This document shows, one piece after another, positions 10,960-19,907 of a DNA stretch of 64,000 nucleotides. A program made the translations under genes and the position numbers. The stretch covers positions 602,037-666,036 of the forward strand of contig NZ_JAHYBZ010000003.1 in the NCBI RefSeq assembly GCF_019430885.1, read 5' to 3'. A model generated the notes under the pieces. It was not told where the DNA came from. It searched no databases and saw only the letters and a program-made list of their open reading frames with translations. The stretch's first letter is position 1. Each line of letters begins with the position of its first letter. The stretch comes from Roseomonas alba (lineage in GTDB: Bacteria > Pseudomonadota > Alphaproteobacteria > Acetobacterales > Acetobacteraceae).

Positions 10960-11649
10960 TCAGGCCATCGGCTCGATCGCAAGATTGTACACGACGACGA
11001 AATGGCTTCCCGCCCCGGCCAGGACGAGTCCATGCCAGAACGCGTTGTGGTAGCGGATCCTCGTCGCCAGGTGCATCAGGACGCCGATGGTGTAGAACGC
11101 GCCGCCCAGGCCGAGCAGCATGATGTCGCGATCCGGCAGCGTGACGACCAGGGGATGGATGGCGGCGACGCCAGCCCAGCCGAGCAGAAGATAGGCCGCG
11201 ATCGAGACCCCTTCGAAATGGCCAGGCACCGCCAGCTTCAATACGATACCCGTCAGCGCCCCCGCCCAGACCGCCCCCAAGAGGCACCATCCCCATACGC
11301 CACCGATGCCAAGGATGCAGATCGGCGTGTAGGTGCCCGCGATCATCGTGAAGATGGCCGCGTGGTCGAACCGTCGAAGCAGGGATTTCGCCCGGCCTTC
11401 CCGAGCCAGGTTGTAGAGCGCAGAACATGCCAGCATCGTAAACAGCCCCGCGGCGTACAGCCCGAGTGCGACGGTGCCCAACGGCGTCGATGCGCTGCCG
11501 ATCAGGATGAGCACCACGCAAGCGACGACCGCGGCGGACACGCCCAGGACGTGAATGGTGCCGTCGGCGATCCGTTCGCCGCGCGTGTATTTGTGCCACA
11601 CAACCGATACGTCGAGCTTCGTGGCAGGTGATGCTTCAGCGGTGGCCAT
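10960..11649 (-). CDS. Hemolysin III / PAQR-family membrane protein
   Basis: The 229-aa integral membrane protein has about seven hydrophobic helices. It carries the family marks in order: an N-terminal GERIADGTIHVLGV helix with its conserved His, LYNLA...LRRFDHAAIFTMIAGTYTP in the middle, and YHNAFWHGLVLAGAGSHF near the end. The conserved Ser, Asp and His residues resemble the zinc site of PAQR proteins. Bacterial members (YqfA/hemolysin III) have no settled function, and the hemolysin name is historical. I chose the ATG at 11649 because the upstream 46 codons read through a perfect hairpin and lack family similarity. Confidence 0.85.
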   Translation of the reverse strand: MATAEASPATKLDVSVVWHKYTRGERIADGTIHVLGVSAAVVACVVLILIGSASTPLGTVALGLYAAGLFTMLACSALYNLAREGRAKSLLRRFDHAAIFTMIAGTYTPICILGIGGVWGWCLLGAVWAGALTGIVLKLAVPGHFEGVSIAAYLLLGWAGVAAIHPLVVTLPDRDIMLLGLGGAFYTIGVLMHLATRIRYHNAFWHGLVLAGAGSHFVVVYNLAIEPMA

Positions 11650-11747
11650 GCCGCATGGTGCCTCCACTCGTCGCGCCGCGTCCAGGCACATGACCAACTG
11701 CGCCGCCGCATGGCTCGGTTTCGGCATTTGCGGGCTGCATCCGGGCT

Positions 11748-11773
11748 GCCAGCCAGCGACATCGCTGGCTGGC
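11748..11773. terminator. Perfect 12-bp hairpin after hyuB
   Basis: The arms GCCAGCCAGCGA (11748-11759) and TCGCTGGCTGGC (11762-11773) are fully complementary around a two-base gap. It lies 11 nt past the leftward hyuB stop, where a terminator for the Bug-hyuA-hyuB operon is expected. There is no T-run, so efficient intrinsic termination is an inference. Confidence 0.55.
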
Positions 11774-11783
11774 GCCGGGAATG

Positions 11784-13406
11784 TCACTCGGTGACGTAGC
11801 CCGCAGCGTGATCCGCCGCCACCGCCTGTGCGGTCCGCAGTCTGGAATCACCGTGACCGCCGCCGCCCGGCGTGGCCAACGACACAGTGTCCCCCGTCTT
11901 CAGCACATATTGACGCTTCGGATCGACTTTCTCGTCGTTGATCTTCAGCACGCCTGGCGCGCCCGCCTCGCCGCCTTCGATGCCGAAGGCCGGGAAGATG
12001 GTGCGCTCAGCGAGGAAGGAGACCGCGATCGGCGTGGGCGACTTGCTCTCGATCAGGATTTCCTGGCCGAGCCCGCCGCGATGCCGCCCACGTCCGCCGC
12101 TGTCCGGGCGCAGCCGCTTGTGGTGGATGCGCAGCGGCGCGATGTGTTCGCTGATCTCGACGGCGGTGGAGGAAACGTTGGACGGCCAGGACAGGCAGGA
12201 GATGCCGTCCCCGTGCACATTGCCGCCCATGCCGCCGTTGAAGAAGAACATGTTGGCGTAGGGCTTGCCGGCCTCGTTCACGCCCGACTGGTTCATGCCC
12301 CACATCGGCGACCCGCAGGCCGCCATGACACGTTCCGGCACGATCTGTCCGAGGCACCCGAAGACCAGCATCGGCAGGTAGTGGCCGATCAGCATGCGCG
12401 ACCCGCCGGAGGCCGGGAAGACCGGGTTCACGATGCAGCCCGGTGGCGCGATGAGCGAAATGGGCCGCCAGGCGCCTTCGTTGTTCGGCAGGGTGGGGCT
12501 GGTGCAGACCTTCACCCCATACATCACCATGGCGTAGGTGTAGCAGAGCGCGCAGTTGATCGCGCGATCCACCTGCGCGTCGGTGCCGGTGAAGTCGGCG
12601 GTGATGCTGTCGCCTTCGATGGTCAGCGACAGCTTTATGGTGATGGGTGTATCGAGCAGGCCGTCGGTCTTCAGCTCGCTGTGGTAGGTACCGTCGGGCA
12701 GCGCCGCGATGGCGTTGCGCATCGCGGTCTCGCAGCGGCGATGGATTTCCGAGGCGAGGTCCGTCAGGTCATGCAGATCCGCCTGCTCCATCAGGATCAG
12801 CAGGCGTTCTTCCATCAGATCGAGGGCTACGACCTGCGCCCAGAGGTCGCCCATGGTCTGCTCGGGCGTGCGGACGTTCTTCTTGATGATGGAGACGAGC
12901 GTCTCGTCCGCGACACCCGCGCGCATCAGCTTCATGGGCGGGATCTGCAGACCTTCCTCGAACACCTCGCGCGGTTCGGGGCTGCGGATCTTGCCGCCTA
13001 TGTCGGGCGCATGCGCGGTCGAGGCGCTGAAGGCCACCAGCCGCCCGTCGCGGAAGATCGGCTTCGCCACGGTGATGTCGGGCAGGTGCCCGGTGCCGAG
13101 CCAGAGGTCGTTGGTGATCAGCACATCGCCGGGCTGCAGGGTCTCGGGCGGGATCAGGCGGATGAAGTGCTTCACCGTCTCCGGCAGGGTGCCGATGAAG
13201 GACGGGATGCTCTCCGTCGCCTGCACCAGCGACTGCCCCGATGCGTCGGTGACGACGCAGGAGAAGTCGTAGGATTCGCGCACCAGGGTGGAGAAGGAGG
13301 TGCGGACCAGCGCCGCCGCCGCCTCATCCACCAGCGAGATCAGCCGGCGCCAGAGGAGTTCGAGTTCGACCGCGTCGAAGCTGCGGGTGGAGGGGCTGTC
13401 GTTCAT
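11784..13406 (-). CDS. hyuB: Hydantoinase B / oxoprolinase family protein
   Basis: This 540-aa subunit belongs to the HyuB family, which pairs with HyuA for ATP-dependent opening of hydantoin, 5-oxoproline or related amide rings. The N-terminus VELELLWRRLISLVDEAAAAL leads into LVRESYDFSCVVTDASGQ and LITNDLWLGTGHLPD, both strongly conserved. The C-terminal part has SGGRGRHRGGLGQE and GGGGHGDS. Its ATG overlaps the stop of hyuA by 4 nt (ATGA), so the subunits are translationally coupled. The exact substrate is not determined by sequence; the co-transcribed Bug receptor suggests an imported cyclic amide or a related organic acid. Confidence 0.9.
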   Translation of the reverse strand: MNDSPSTRSFDAVELELLWRRLISLVDEAAAALVRTSFSTLVRESYDFSCVVTDASGQSLVQATESIPSFIGTLPETVKHFIRLIPPETLQPGDVLITNDLWLGTGHLPDITVAKPIFRDGRLVAFSASTAHAPDIGGKIRSPEPREVFEEGLQIPPMKLMRAGVADETLVSIIKKNVRTPEQTMGDLWAQVVALDLMEERLLILMEQADLHDLTDLASEIHRRCETAMRNAIAALPDGTYHSELKTDGLLDTPITIKLSLTIEGDSITADFTGTDAQVDRAINCALCYTYAMVMYGVKVCTSPTLPNNEGAWRPISLIAPPGCIVNPVFPASGGSRMLIGHYLPMLVFGCLGQIVPERVMAACGSPMWGMNQSGVNEAGKPYANMFFFNGGMGGNVHGDGISCLSWPSNVSSTAVEISEHIAPLRIHHKRLRPDSGGRGRHRGGLGQEILIESKSPTPIAVSFLAERTIFPAFGIEGGEAGAPGVLKINDEKVDPKRQYVLKTGDTVSLATPGGGGHGDSRLRTAQAVAADHAAGYVTE

Positions 13407-15478
13407 GGCGTGCGCTCGGCGAGGATGGAGCCGTCCGGCAGCACGGCGATGCGCGCGCCGGGGCCGACGATGAAGGTGCTTTCGTTCTCCTCGAAGACCG
13501 CGGGGCCTTCGAGGGTGGTGCCGATGGGCAGGGCGTAGCGGTCATAGACCGGGGTGGGCACGGCGCCGCCCGCATCGGGGAAGTGGACGCTGCGCTGGCC
13601 CTTCAGCGCCGCGCTGCCACCGCCCAGGCCATCGAGCCGCAGCATGCCGCCCGCGCCCGGCATGGGGGCGGAGACCGATAGGCGCAGGGCGACGAATTGC
13701 GCGGCGGCCCCGGGCGGGGTGCGGCCGAACAGCACGCGATAGGCGGCTTCGAAGGCGGCAAGCACGGCGGCTTCCGTCAGCACCTCCGGCAGGGCGACGG
13801 TGATCTCCGATCCCTGGCCGACATAGCGCATGTCTGCGAGGCGCCGGACCTCGCGGCGCGACAGGTCCGCACCTGTGGCCTGCACCACCGCCAGGGCATC
13901 GGCTTCGAGCGCGGCGAACAGCGTCTCCGCCGCGGCCCAATCGGCCTGGTTAAGCCGCGTGTTGAAGGACGCCACGCGGTCGATGCGTGCGGGCGCCATC
14001 AGCATGCCGATGGTGCTGCCCGCACCCGCACCCGGCGGGCAGACGACGCGCGTCACGCCGAGCTTGGTGCCGACATGCCAGGCGTGCACCGGCGCGGCCC
14101 CGCCGGTCGCGAGCAACGCATAGTCCTGCGGCACGCGCCCGCGTTCCGCGATGGCGACGCGTGCCGCGCCCGCCATGTTCTCGTTCACCACGTCATGGAT
14201 GCCGAAGGCCCCGCGCGTCGCGTCCAGACCCAGCGTGCCGGCCAGGCCGCCCAGCGCGGCGCGTGCCTCGGCGGCGTCGATCGTCATGGTGCCGCCGAGG
14301 AAGAAATCGGCGTTGAGATAGCCCAGTGCGAGATCGCTGTCGGTCACGGTCGGCTCCGCGCCGCCTCGCCCATAGCAGACCGGGCCGGGCTGCGCGCCCG
14401 CACTTTCCGGGCCGACATGCAGGGTACCGAGCTCGCTACGTCTGGCGATCGACCCACCGCCGGCGCCGATCTCGATCAGCTCGACGGTCGCGATCTGGAT
14501 CGGCAGGCCGGAGCCACGCAGGAAGCGCTTGGTGCGCGCCGCCTCGAAGCCCCAGGCGACGAGTGGATCGCCGTCATCGACGAGGGCGAGCTTCGCCGTG
14601 GTCCCGCCCATGTCGAAGGCCAGCACGCGATCGAGCCCCGCATGCCGCCCGAACCACGCCCCGGCCAGGGCACCCGCCGCCGGGCCGCTCTCCAGCAATT
14701 GCACGGGTGCGCGCTTCGCCTCGGCGACATGGGTCAGGCCGCCATTGGACAGCATCAGGAACAGCCCGCCAGGAATGCCTGCCCCCTTCAGCGCGGCTTC
14801 CAGCGTGTCGAGATACGTCTCGGCAATCGGCCGCACATAGGCGTTGGCGGCCGCCGTCACCATGCGCGGATATTCACGAATCTCGGGGGCGAGATCGGAG
14901 GACAGGGACAGCGACAATGACGGGAACCGCTTCGCGATGGCGTCGGCGGCCAAGCGCTCATGGACAGGGTTCGCATAGGCATGCAGGAAGCAGATGGCGA
15001 GGCTGGTGACACCTTCCGCGACCAGCGATTCCACCTCGCGCAGCGCGGCCTCGACGTCGAGCGGCTTCTCGATGCTGCCATCCGGGCCCAGCCGTTCGAA
15101 GGCCGGCCGCCGCCACGGCCGCGGCACCAGCGGTGCGGGCATGTCGAGGAACAGGTCGTAGAGCTCGTATTTCCGCTCGCGCGCGATCTCGAGCACATCG
15201 GTGAAGCCATCGGTCGTCAGCAGGCCGGTGGCAGCCCCCTTCCGCTCGATCAGCGCATTGGTGAACAGCGTCGTCGCATGCACGACGCGGCCGATCGAGG
15301 ACGGCGCGATGCCGCCCTTCTCCAGCAGCTTCTTCAACCCGGTGATCGCCCCGCGGGAGGGATCGTCGGGCGTGGTGCTTTCCTTCCAGATGACCGCCCT
15401 GCCATCGGCAGGGTCAAGGACGACGAGATCGGTGAAGGTACCGCCGATGTCGATACCGAGTGACAGGGACACAGTCAT
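13403..15478 (-). CDS. hyuA: Hydantoinase A / oxoprolinase family protein
   Basis: The 691-aa ATP-dependent subunit of the HyuAB type has an actin-like ATPase fold. The phosphate-1 motif LGIDIGGTFTDLVVLD is at the N-terminus, VVHATTLFTNALIERKGA follows, and DRVLAFDMGGTTAKLALV forms the second phosphate-binding loop. GGGSIARRS and VVCPPGAGAGSTIG are further conserved segments of the family. It is the middle gene of a leftward operon: Bug receptor, 15 nt, hyuA, 4-nt overlap, hyuB. Hydantoinase, 5-oxoprolinase and acetophenone-carboxylase-like activities all occur in this family, so substrate stays open. Confidence 0.92.
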   Translation of the reverse strand: MTVSLSLGIDIGGTFTDLVVLDPADGRAVIWKESTTPDDPSRGAITGLKKLLEKGGIAPSSIGRVVHATTLFTNALIERKGAATGLLTTDGFTDVLEIARERKYELYDLFLDMPAPLVPRPWRRPAFERLGPDGSIEKPLDVEAALREVESLVAEGVTSLAICFLHAYANPVHERLAADAIAKRFPSLSLSLSSDLAPEIREYPRMVTAAANAYVRPIAETYLDTLEAALKGAGIPGGLFLMLSNGGLTHVAEAKRAPVQLLESGPAAGALAGAWFGRHAGLDRVLAFDMGGTTAKLALVDDGDPLVAWGFEAARTKRFLRGSGLPIQIATVELIEIGAGGGSIARRSELGTLHVGPESAGAQPGPVCYGRGGAEPTVTDSDLALGYLNADFFLGGTMTIDAAEARAALGGLAGTLGLDATRGAFGIHDVVNENMAGAARVAIAERGRVPQDYALLATGGAAPVHAWHVGTKLGVTRVVCPPGAGAGSTIGMLMAPARIDRVASFNTRLNQADWAAAETLFAALEADALAVVQATGADLSRREVRRLADMRYVGQGSEITVALPEVLTEAAVLAAFEAAYRVLFGRTPPGAAAQFVALRLSVSAPMPGAGGMLRLDGLGGGSAALKGQRSVHFPDAGGAVPTPVYDRYALPIGTTLEGPAVFEENESTFIVGPGARIAVLPDGSILAERTP

Positions 15479-15493
15479 TGGGATTCCTGGAGG

Positions 15494-16474
15494 TCAGTCG
15501 CCGCGGATGTTGTTGGTCTCGACCACCTGCTTCCAGCGGGCGCGGTCGCGCTGGATGCGCTGGGCGAAGTCGGAGCCGCCCTCGCCGATCGGGATCAGGC
15601 CGCGCTCCATCAGGGTGCGCGTGGCCTGCGCGTCGCTGAGCGTCGCCTGGAAGATGTCGACCAGCCCGGCGACCACGTCGGCCGGCATACCGGCAGGGCC
15701 GACCATGCCGAACCAGTTGTTGATCTCCATCGTCGGGAAGCGGCGCGCGAGCGGCTGCAGCTCCGGCATCAGCGGAGTCGGTTCCGCCGCCGTCACGCCG
15801 AGACCCTTCAACCGCCCACCACGGATCGTGGCCGCGACCTCGGCGACATTGGCGACCATCATGTCCACGCGGCCGGTGGATACATCCAGCAGCGCCGGCG
15901 AACCGCCGCGATAGGAAATGTGGTTCATCGTCACGCCTGCCGCATTGGCGAAGAGCAGCGCGCCGAGCTGGTTGATCGACCCGTTGCCGGAGGAAGCGAA
16001 GGTCGCCGTTCCGTCCTTCTGCTTCGCATAGGCGATCAGCCCGTCGATGTCGTCGAAGGGCGCGTCGGGTCGCACCACCAGCGCCATAGGCGTGCCGGCC
16101 AGGTTGATCACCGGCGTCAGCTCGCGATCCAGGTCGAAGGGAATGGGAATGCCGGGAATGGCGGGTGCCACCGCCAGCATGCCCATGATGCCGCTGGCGA
16201 GGGTGTAGCCATCGGGCGCGGCGCGCGACGCCGCCTGCGCCGCGATGAAGCCATAGGCGCCGGACCTCACCTCGGGCACCGAGGCGACGTTGCGCACGCG
16301 CTGCATGCCCTCGGCGACGATGCGGAACAGGATGTCGACGGCCCCGCCCGGCGGGTAGCCGATAAACATCCGGATGGGCTGGCTGGGCGTCCAGGCGGCC
16401 TGCGCCGGCAGCGCAGCACCCAGGGCGGCGGCAGCGCCGAGCAGCGCGCGGCGCGAGAGGAATTCTTTGGTCAT
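15494..16474 (-). CDS. Bug-family periplasmic substrate-binding protein of the hyu operon
   Basis: This 326-aa receptor has a signal peptide with a twin-arginine-like start (MTKEFLSRRALLGAAAALGAALPAQA). The ligand loop IGYPPGGAVDILFR near residue 45 has the classic PPGG..D motif, and GYTLASG and ASSGNGSINQLGALL follow as expected for Bug proteins. It is the first gene of the operon with hyuA and hyuB, which suggests it captures the substrate those enzymes open. No TctA/TctB genes are present. The ATG at 16474 has AGGAGG six bases upstream and replaces the longer frame. The divergent LysR gene probably controls it. Confidence 0.9.
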   Translation of the reverse strand: MTKEFLSRRALLGAAAALGAALPAQAAWTPSQPIRMFIGYPPGGAVDILFRIVAEGMQRVRNVASVPEVRSGAYGFIAAQAASRAAPDGYTLASGIMGMLAVAPAIPGIPIPFDLDRELTPVINLAGTPMALVVRPDAPFDDIDGLIAYAKQKDGTATFASSGNGSINQLGALLFANAAGVTMNHISYRGGSPALLDVSTGRVDMMVANVAEVAATIRGGRLKGLGVTAAEPTPLMPELQPLARRFPTMEINNWFGMVGPAGMPADVVAGLVDIFQATLSDAQATRTLMERGLIPIGEGGSDFAQRIQRDRARWKQVVETNNIRGD

Positions 16475-16645
16475 GGGGCCTCCTTGCATCTCGGTCCGGC
16501 CCGGCGTCCCTGTGCCGCCGGGTTGGCCCCGGCGATGACTACGCGCCCTTTCATGCGCCCGGCGCATGGACAGGTTGGCCCTGCCTCCGCGCTTTCGGCA
16601 GTCTTCCGCGACATCAGGGGGCTGGCAACCGATACTCCCTCATGC

Positions 16646-16668
16646 CTTCATGACGTTCTGGAATGAAG
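16646..16668. promoter_or_regulatory. Candidate LysR-type operator (T-N11-A dyad)
   Basis: The arms CTTCAT (16646-16651) and ATGAAG (16663-16668) are perfect complements separated by 11 bases, so the inner bases form the T-N11-A pattern typical of LysR-type binding sites. It lies 13 bp before the LysR start codon in the divergent gap with the Bug-hyuAB operon. Binding by the adjacent regulator is inferred. Confidence 0.55.
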
Positions 16669-16681
16669 TCAGGGCCGCCGG

Positions 16682-17572
16682 ATGCGTCGCCACACCCCAC
16701 CGACCGCTGCCCTGCAGGCCTTCGAGGCCTGCGCACGGCACCTCTCCGTCTCCCGCGCGGCGGAGGAGCTGCACCTGACGCAGAGCGCCGTGAGCCGGCA
16801 GCTCGCCGGGCTGGAGGCGCTGCTGGGAGTGCGGCTGTTCCTGCGCGTGCGGCAGCGCCTGGTGATGACCGCGGCGGCGGCGGCCTATGCCCCGCAGCTT
16901 CGCGCCGCGCTGGCACGCATCGAGGCGGCGACGCTGGAAGTCATGGCCCATCAGGGGGCGGGCGGGACGCTGACGCTCGCCGTGCAGCCGACCTTCGGCA
17001 CGCGCTGGCTGATGCCGCGGCTGCCGCGCTTCCTCGCCGCGCATCGGCGGATCGTGGTGAACTTCCGGAACTACACGACGCGGCCGATGCCGCTCGACTT
17101 CGCGGCGGAGGATGTGGACGCCGCCATCATGCTGGAAGAAACACCGCAGCGCGGCATCGCGACGCACCGCCTGGTGGCGGATCGCCGCGTGCCGGTCTGT
17201 GCACCGGTCCTGGCCGAGACGCTGGCGGTGACGGCGGATATTGCGCGGCAGACCCTGTTGCAGCACTCGACGCGGCCGCGCGCCTGGGCGGATTGGCTCG
17301 CCATGGCCGGCGTCGAGGGTGTGGACGGGTTCCGTGGGCCGCGCTTCCACCACCATGCCATGGTGGCGGAGGCTGCGGCCCAGGGCATGGGCGTCGCCCT
17401 GATGCCTCGCTTCATGGTCGCCGAGGATATCGCACGCGGGCGCCTGGCCGTACCCTTCGATCAGGCGCTCGACAGCGGCGAGCATTATGTCTTCGCCTAT
17501 CCGGAAACGTCGGCGGAGCTGCCGGCGCTGCGGCTGTTCCGCGACTGGCTGATCGCCGAAGCACAGGAGTGA
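16682..17572 (+). CDS. LysR-family transcriptional regulator (GcvA-like)
   Basis: The 296-aa regulator begins with a winged helix-turn-helix: ALQAFEACARHLSVSRAAEELHLT then QSAVSRQLAGLEALLGVRLF, at about residues 10-55. The effector domain starts TLTLAVQPTFGTRWLMPRLP, a segment shared with the GcvA/AmpR branch. It is divergent from the Bug-hyuA-hyuB operon with a 207-bp shared gap that contains a T-N11-A dyad, so it most likely controls that operon and itself. The inducer is probably the operon's substrate, by analogy with the family. Confidence 0.92.
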   Translation: MRRHTPPTAALQAFEACARHLSVSRAAEELHLTQSAVSRQLAGLEALLGVRLFLRVRQRLVMTAAAAAYAPQLRAALARIEAATLEVMAHQGAGGTLTLAVQPTFGTRWLMPRLPRFLAAHRRIVVNFRNYTTRPMPLDFAAEDVDAAIMLEETPQRGIATHRLVADRRVPVCAPVLAETLAVTADIARQTLLQHSTRPRAWADWLAMAGVEGVDGFRGPRFHHHAMVAEAAAQGMGVALMPRFMVAEDIARGRLAVPFDQALDSGEHYVFAYPETSAELPALRLFRDWLIAEAQE

Positions 17573-17700
17573 CGGGGGAGGATTCCCGGCCCCGTCGCAA
17601 GGCTGGCCCCGGGCCGAGGTCAGGATCTCAAACCTGTTGAATTCCCGGAGGCGTGATCCATAGGCTTAAGGGCTGGGCAATCGCTGCCGGAGGCGTGGCA

Positions 17701-18114
17701 ATGCCCCGAGCCTGCCGATCGGCCGCGATGGCGACGTGTCTCTCGCTGGCGGCATGTGCCAGCGAACGGAGCACCTCGACGCCTTCCACGATACCGCATC
17801 GCTTCAAGGGCGTCTGGCTGGGCCCGGCCGTCCGAAATCGCCAGCCGGTCGATCCCTTCAACTGCACGCTCGCGCGCTACACGGCGCGGATCGGCGTGCG
17901 CGATGGAATCGCCCGCACGCCGTTCTATGACGCCTTCCACGACACCCCGATCCAGCCGGACGGCAGCATCCAATCGACCGCCGGACACACGATTCTCATC
18001 GGTCGCTTCGTCGGCAATACCTTCACGGGCGAATTATTCGCGGCGTCGCGAAACTGCGTCCGTGACCTGACCCTGCAAAGGCAACCCAGGACGACACCGC
18101 AGGCCACACCGTAG
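17701..18114 (+). CDS. Hypothetical lipoprotein
   Basis: The 137-aa product begins MPRACRSAAMATCLSLAACAS, a lipoprotein signal with lipobox LAAC and Cys19. The body has no domain I recognise. It contains HRFKGVWLGPAV, two further cysteines, at NCTLARYTARIGV and SRNCVRDLTL, that could form a disulfide, and a PDGSIQSTAGHTILIGRFVGNTFTGEL stretch resembling a small beta-barrel (lipocalin-like) strand pattern. The ATG at 17701 is preferred over 17653 because GGAGG lies nine bases before it and it gives a compact signal. It stands alone between LysR and folD. Confidence 0.65.
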   Translation: MPRACRSAAMATCLSLAACASERSTSTPSTIPHRFKGVWLGPAVRNRQPVDPFNCTLARYTARIGVRDGIARTPFYDAFHDTPIQPDGSIQSTAGHTILIGRFVGNTFTGELFAASRNCVRDLTLQRQPRTTPQATP

Positions 18115-18163
18115 CGCCGCCCCCGATCACCCCTCCGGTCCGGCCCAGGCGCCCAGGGCACAT

Positions 18164-18191
18164 CCCGATCGAATAAAGGCATCTGATCGGG
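18164..18191. terminator. Possible hairpin between lipoprotein gene and folD
   Basis: CCCGATC (18164-18170) and GATCGGG (18185-18191) can form a 7-bp stem with a 14-nt loop, 50 nt after the lipoprotein stop and 65 nt past the leftward folD stop. The genes are convergent. The stem is short and the loop large, so this is a weak call. Confidence 0.3.
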
Positions 18192-18256
18192 TGAAGATGC
18201 CCGCAGCAACACGGGGCCGGAGACGTTGCCGCGGGCCAGGGCGAACCGGAATGGCT

Positions 18257-19099
18257 CTAGCGACGTCGGGCGATTGCCGCATCCAGCGTATTCTCGAGCA
18301 GGCAGGCGATGGTCATCGGCCCCACCCCGCCGGGTACGGGAGTGATGGCGCCCGCGATGGTGGACGCCTCGGCGAAGGCAACGTCGCCGACCAGCTTGCC
18401 GTCCGCCCGGCGATTGATGCCGACATCGACCACCACCGCGCCGGGGGCGATCCAGTCGCCGCGCACCATCTCGGGTCGGCCCACGGCAGCGACCAGGATC
18501 TCGGCGCGGCGGCACTCGGCCGGCAGGTCGCGGGTGCGCGAATGGGCGATGGTCACGGTGCAATCGGCCCCGAGCAGGAGCTGCGCCATGGGCCGCCCGA
18601 CGATCTGCGACCGGCCGAGCACCACGGCCCGGGCGCCGCGCAGGGTCACGCCTGCCTCGGCGAGAATGTGCATCACGCCACGCGGGGTGCAGGGGACCAG
18701 GCCCGGCTGGCCGGCGGCGAGCCGCCCGGCGTTCAGCGGGTGGAAGCCGTCCACATCCTTGGCCGGATCGACCGCGGCGATGGCGGCCTCGGTGCGGATA
18801 TGCGCGGGCAGAGGGAGCTGTACCAGGATGCCGTCCACCGCCGGGTCGGCATTCAGGGCGGCGATGGTGGCGAGGAGTTCCGCCTCGCTGGTCGAATCCG
18901 GCAGATGGATCGTGGCGCTGTCGAAGCCCACCTCCTTCGCCGCCTTGTCCTTGTTGCGGACATAGACGCCGGAGGCCGGATCCTCGCCCACCCGCACCAC
19001 GCGCAGGCCGGGGCGAAAAGGCAGGGTGGCGACGCGCTCGGCCAGGCGGGCGCGCAGCCCGGCCGCGATGGCTTTGCCATCAAGAATGCGGGCAGTCAT
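18257..19099 (-). CDS. folD: Methylenetetrahydrofolate dehydrogenase / cyclohydrolase
   Basis: This bifunctional 280-aa enzyme interconverts methylene-THF and formyl-THF in one-carbon metabolism. The catalytic domain has [22 protein letters not shown] with the Tyr and Lys of the active site, then [10 protein letters not shown] and [10 protein letters not shown]. The NADP domain has [17 protein letters not shown] and TVTIAHSRT, and [16 protein letters not shown] closes the protein. It is third in a leftward operon after yggT and the DUF167 gene, and its ATG overlaps the DUF167 stop by 4 nt. Confidence 0.97.
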   Translation of the reverse strand: MTARILDGKAIAAGLRARLAERVATLPFRPGLRVVRVGEDPASGVYVRNKDKAAKEVGFDSATIHLPDSTSEAELLATIAALNADPAVDGILVQLPLPAHIRTEAAIAAVDPAKDVDGFHPLNAGRLAAGQPGLVPCTPRGVMHILAEAGVTLRGARAVVLGRSQIVGRPMAQLLLGADCTVTIAHSRTRDLPAECRRAEILVAAVGRPEMVRGDWIAPGAVVVDVGINRRADGKLVGDVAFAEASTIAGAITPVPGGVGPMTIACLLENTLDAAIARRR

Positions 19100-19398
19100 G
19101 CAAGGGACTCCAGGCGGGGAACAAGCGTGGCGGGGTCACCGTCCACGCGCAGCAGCTTTTCCCGCGACGACGCGCCTTGCAGCAGGGCGACGGCGGATGG
19201 CGCGACACCCAGGGCGCGGGCGAGCGCCGTGCAGGCGGCGCGGGAAGCGCGGCCATCTTCCGGCGCTTCGCTGACGGCGATGGCGAGGCGCGGGCCGTCC
19301 GCGGTGGGCTTCACCCCACCGAGTCCGGGGCGGCGCGCCTTGGGCTGCACCTTCACCCGGACGGTCACGGCAGCGGCTTCGGCCTGCCAGAAGGCCAT
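19096..19398 (-). CDS. DUF167 family protein (YggU-like)
   Basis: This is a 100-aa cytoplasmic protein of the small YggU/DUF167 fold. Conserved points are [30 protein letters not shown] with the family's PE.G.A motif, and [18 protein letters not shown], which matches the GxxSR.K.....G signature. Its ATG overlaps the yggT stop (TGATG) and its stop overlaps the folD start. yggT-yggU adjacency is common in proteobacteria. No biochemical role is established. Confidence 0.88.
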   Translation of the reverse strand: MAFWQAEAAAVTVRVKVQPKARRPGLGGVKPTADGPRLAIAVSEAPEDGRASRAACTALARALGVAPSAVALLQGASSREKLLRVDGDPATLVPRLESLA

Positions 19399-19700
19399 CA
19401 GAAGGCGTAGAGACCGAACAGCGGGGCAATGCTGGTCGCGAGCAGGATGCGCAGCGCCTGCAACGCCAGGATCAGCACCAGCGGCGACAGGTCGATGCCC
19501 CCCAGGTCCGGCAGGAAGCGCCGGATGGGCCGCAGCGCCGGTTCCGTGACCCGGTAGAAGAAGTCCGAGATGGTCCAGACCAGCCGGTTGCGGCTGTCGA
19601 GAATATTGAAGGCGAGCAGCATGGAGAGCACCGCCGCGATGATCAGTGCCCAGACATAGAGGCTGATTGCGGTATCCAACAGCCAGAACAGCGCGCGCAT
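19398..19700 (-). CDS. YggT-family membrane protein
   Basis: The 100-aa protein has two hydrophobic helices separated by a cytoplasmic loop. It carries the YggT hallmark: an N-terminal helix LLDTAISLYVWALIIAAVLSML, then YRVTEPALRPIRRFLPDLGGIDLSP and a second helix. The TEP.L.P.RR..P..GGIDLSP segment is diagnostic. The ATG at 19700 has AAGGAGG upstream, which decides it over the longer frame to 19784. It leads the yggT-DUF167-folD operon. YggT proteins are linked to membrane integrity and osmotic tolerance in some bacteria, with mechanism unknown. Confidence 0.92.
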   Translation of the reverse strand: MRALFWLLDTAISLYVWALIIAAVLSMLLAFNILDSRNRLVWTISDFFYRVTEPALRPIRRFLPDLGGIDLSPLVLILALQALRILLATSIAPLFGLYAF

Positions 19701-19805
19701 GGGCCCTCCTTGCAGGTGGCCGCAACCTAGTGACCGGGCGGGGTGCGGACAAGGCGCCTTGACTTCCCCTGCGCGCTGGGGCACTCAGCGCGCCTCGCGC
19801 GGGTT

Positions 19806-19881
19806 GGGGCTGTAGCTCAGTTGGGAGAGCGCCTCGTTCGCAATGAGGAGGTCAGGGGTTCGATTCCCCTCAGCTCCACCA
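19806..19881 (+). tRNA. tRNA-Ala (anticodon CGC)
   Basis: This 76-nt cloverleaf includes an encoded CCA. The acceptor stem GGGGCTG (19806-19812) pairs with CAGCTCC (19871-19877) with one G-U. The D arm contains AGCTCAGTTGGGAGAGC. The anticodon stem CCTCG/TGAGG closes the loop TTCGCAA, giving anticodon CGC, which reads GCG (alanine). The T arm is AGGGGTTCGATTCCCCT. The discriminator is A. No integrated element is seen at its 3' end. Confidence 0.97.
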
Positions 19882-19907
19882 CCGCCCGCGAGATTGCATT
19901 ACATCTT

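Noticed and set aside
11781..13538. A 585-codon plus-strand frame opposite hyuB.
   Set aside because: Antisense to a complete, motif-bearing hyuB. No ribosome-binding site or domain.
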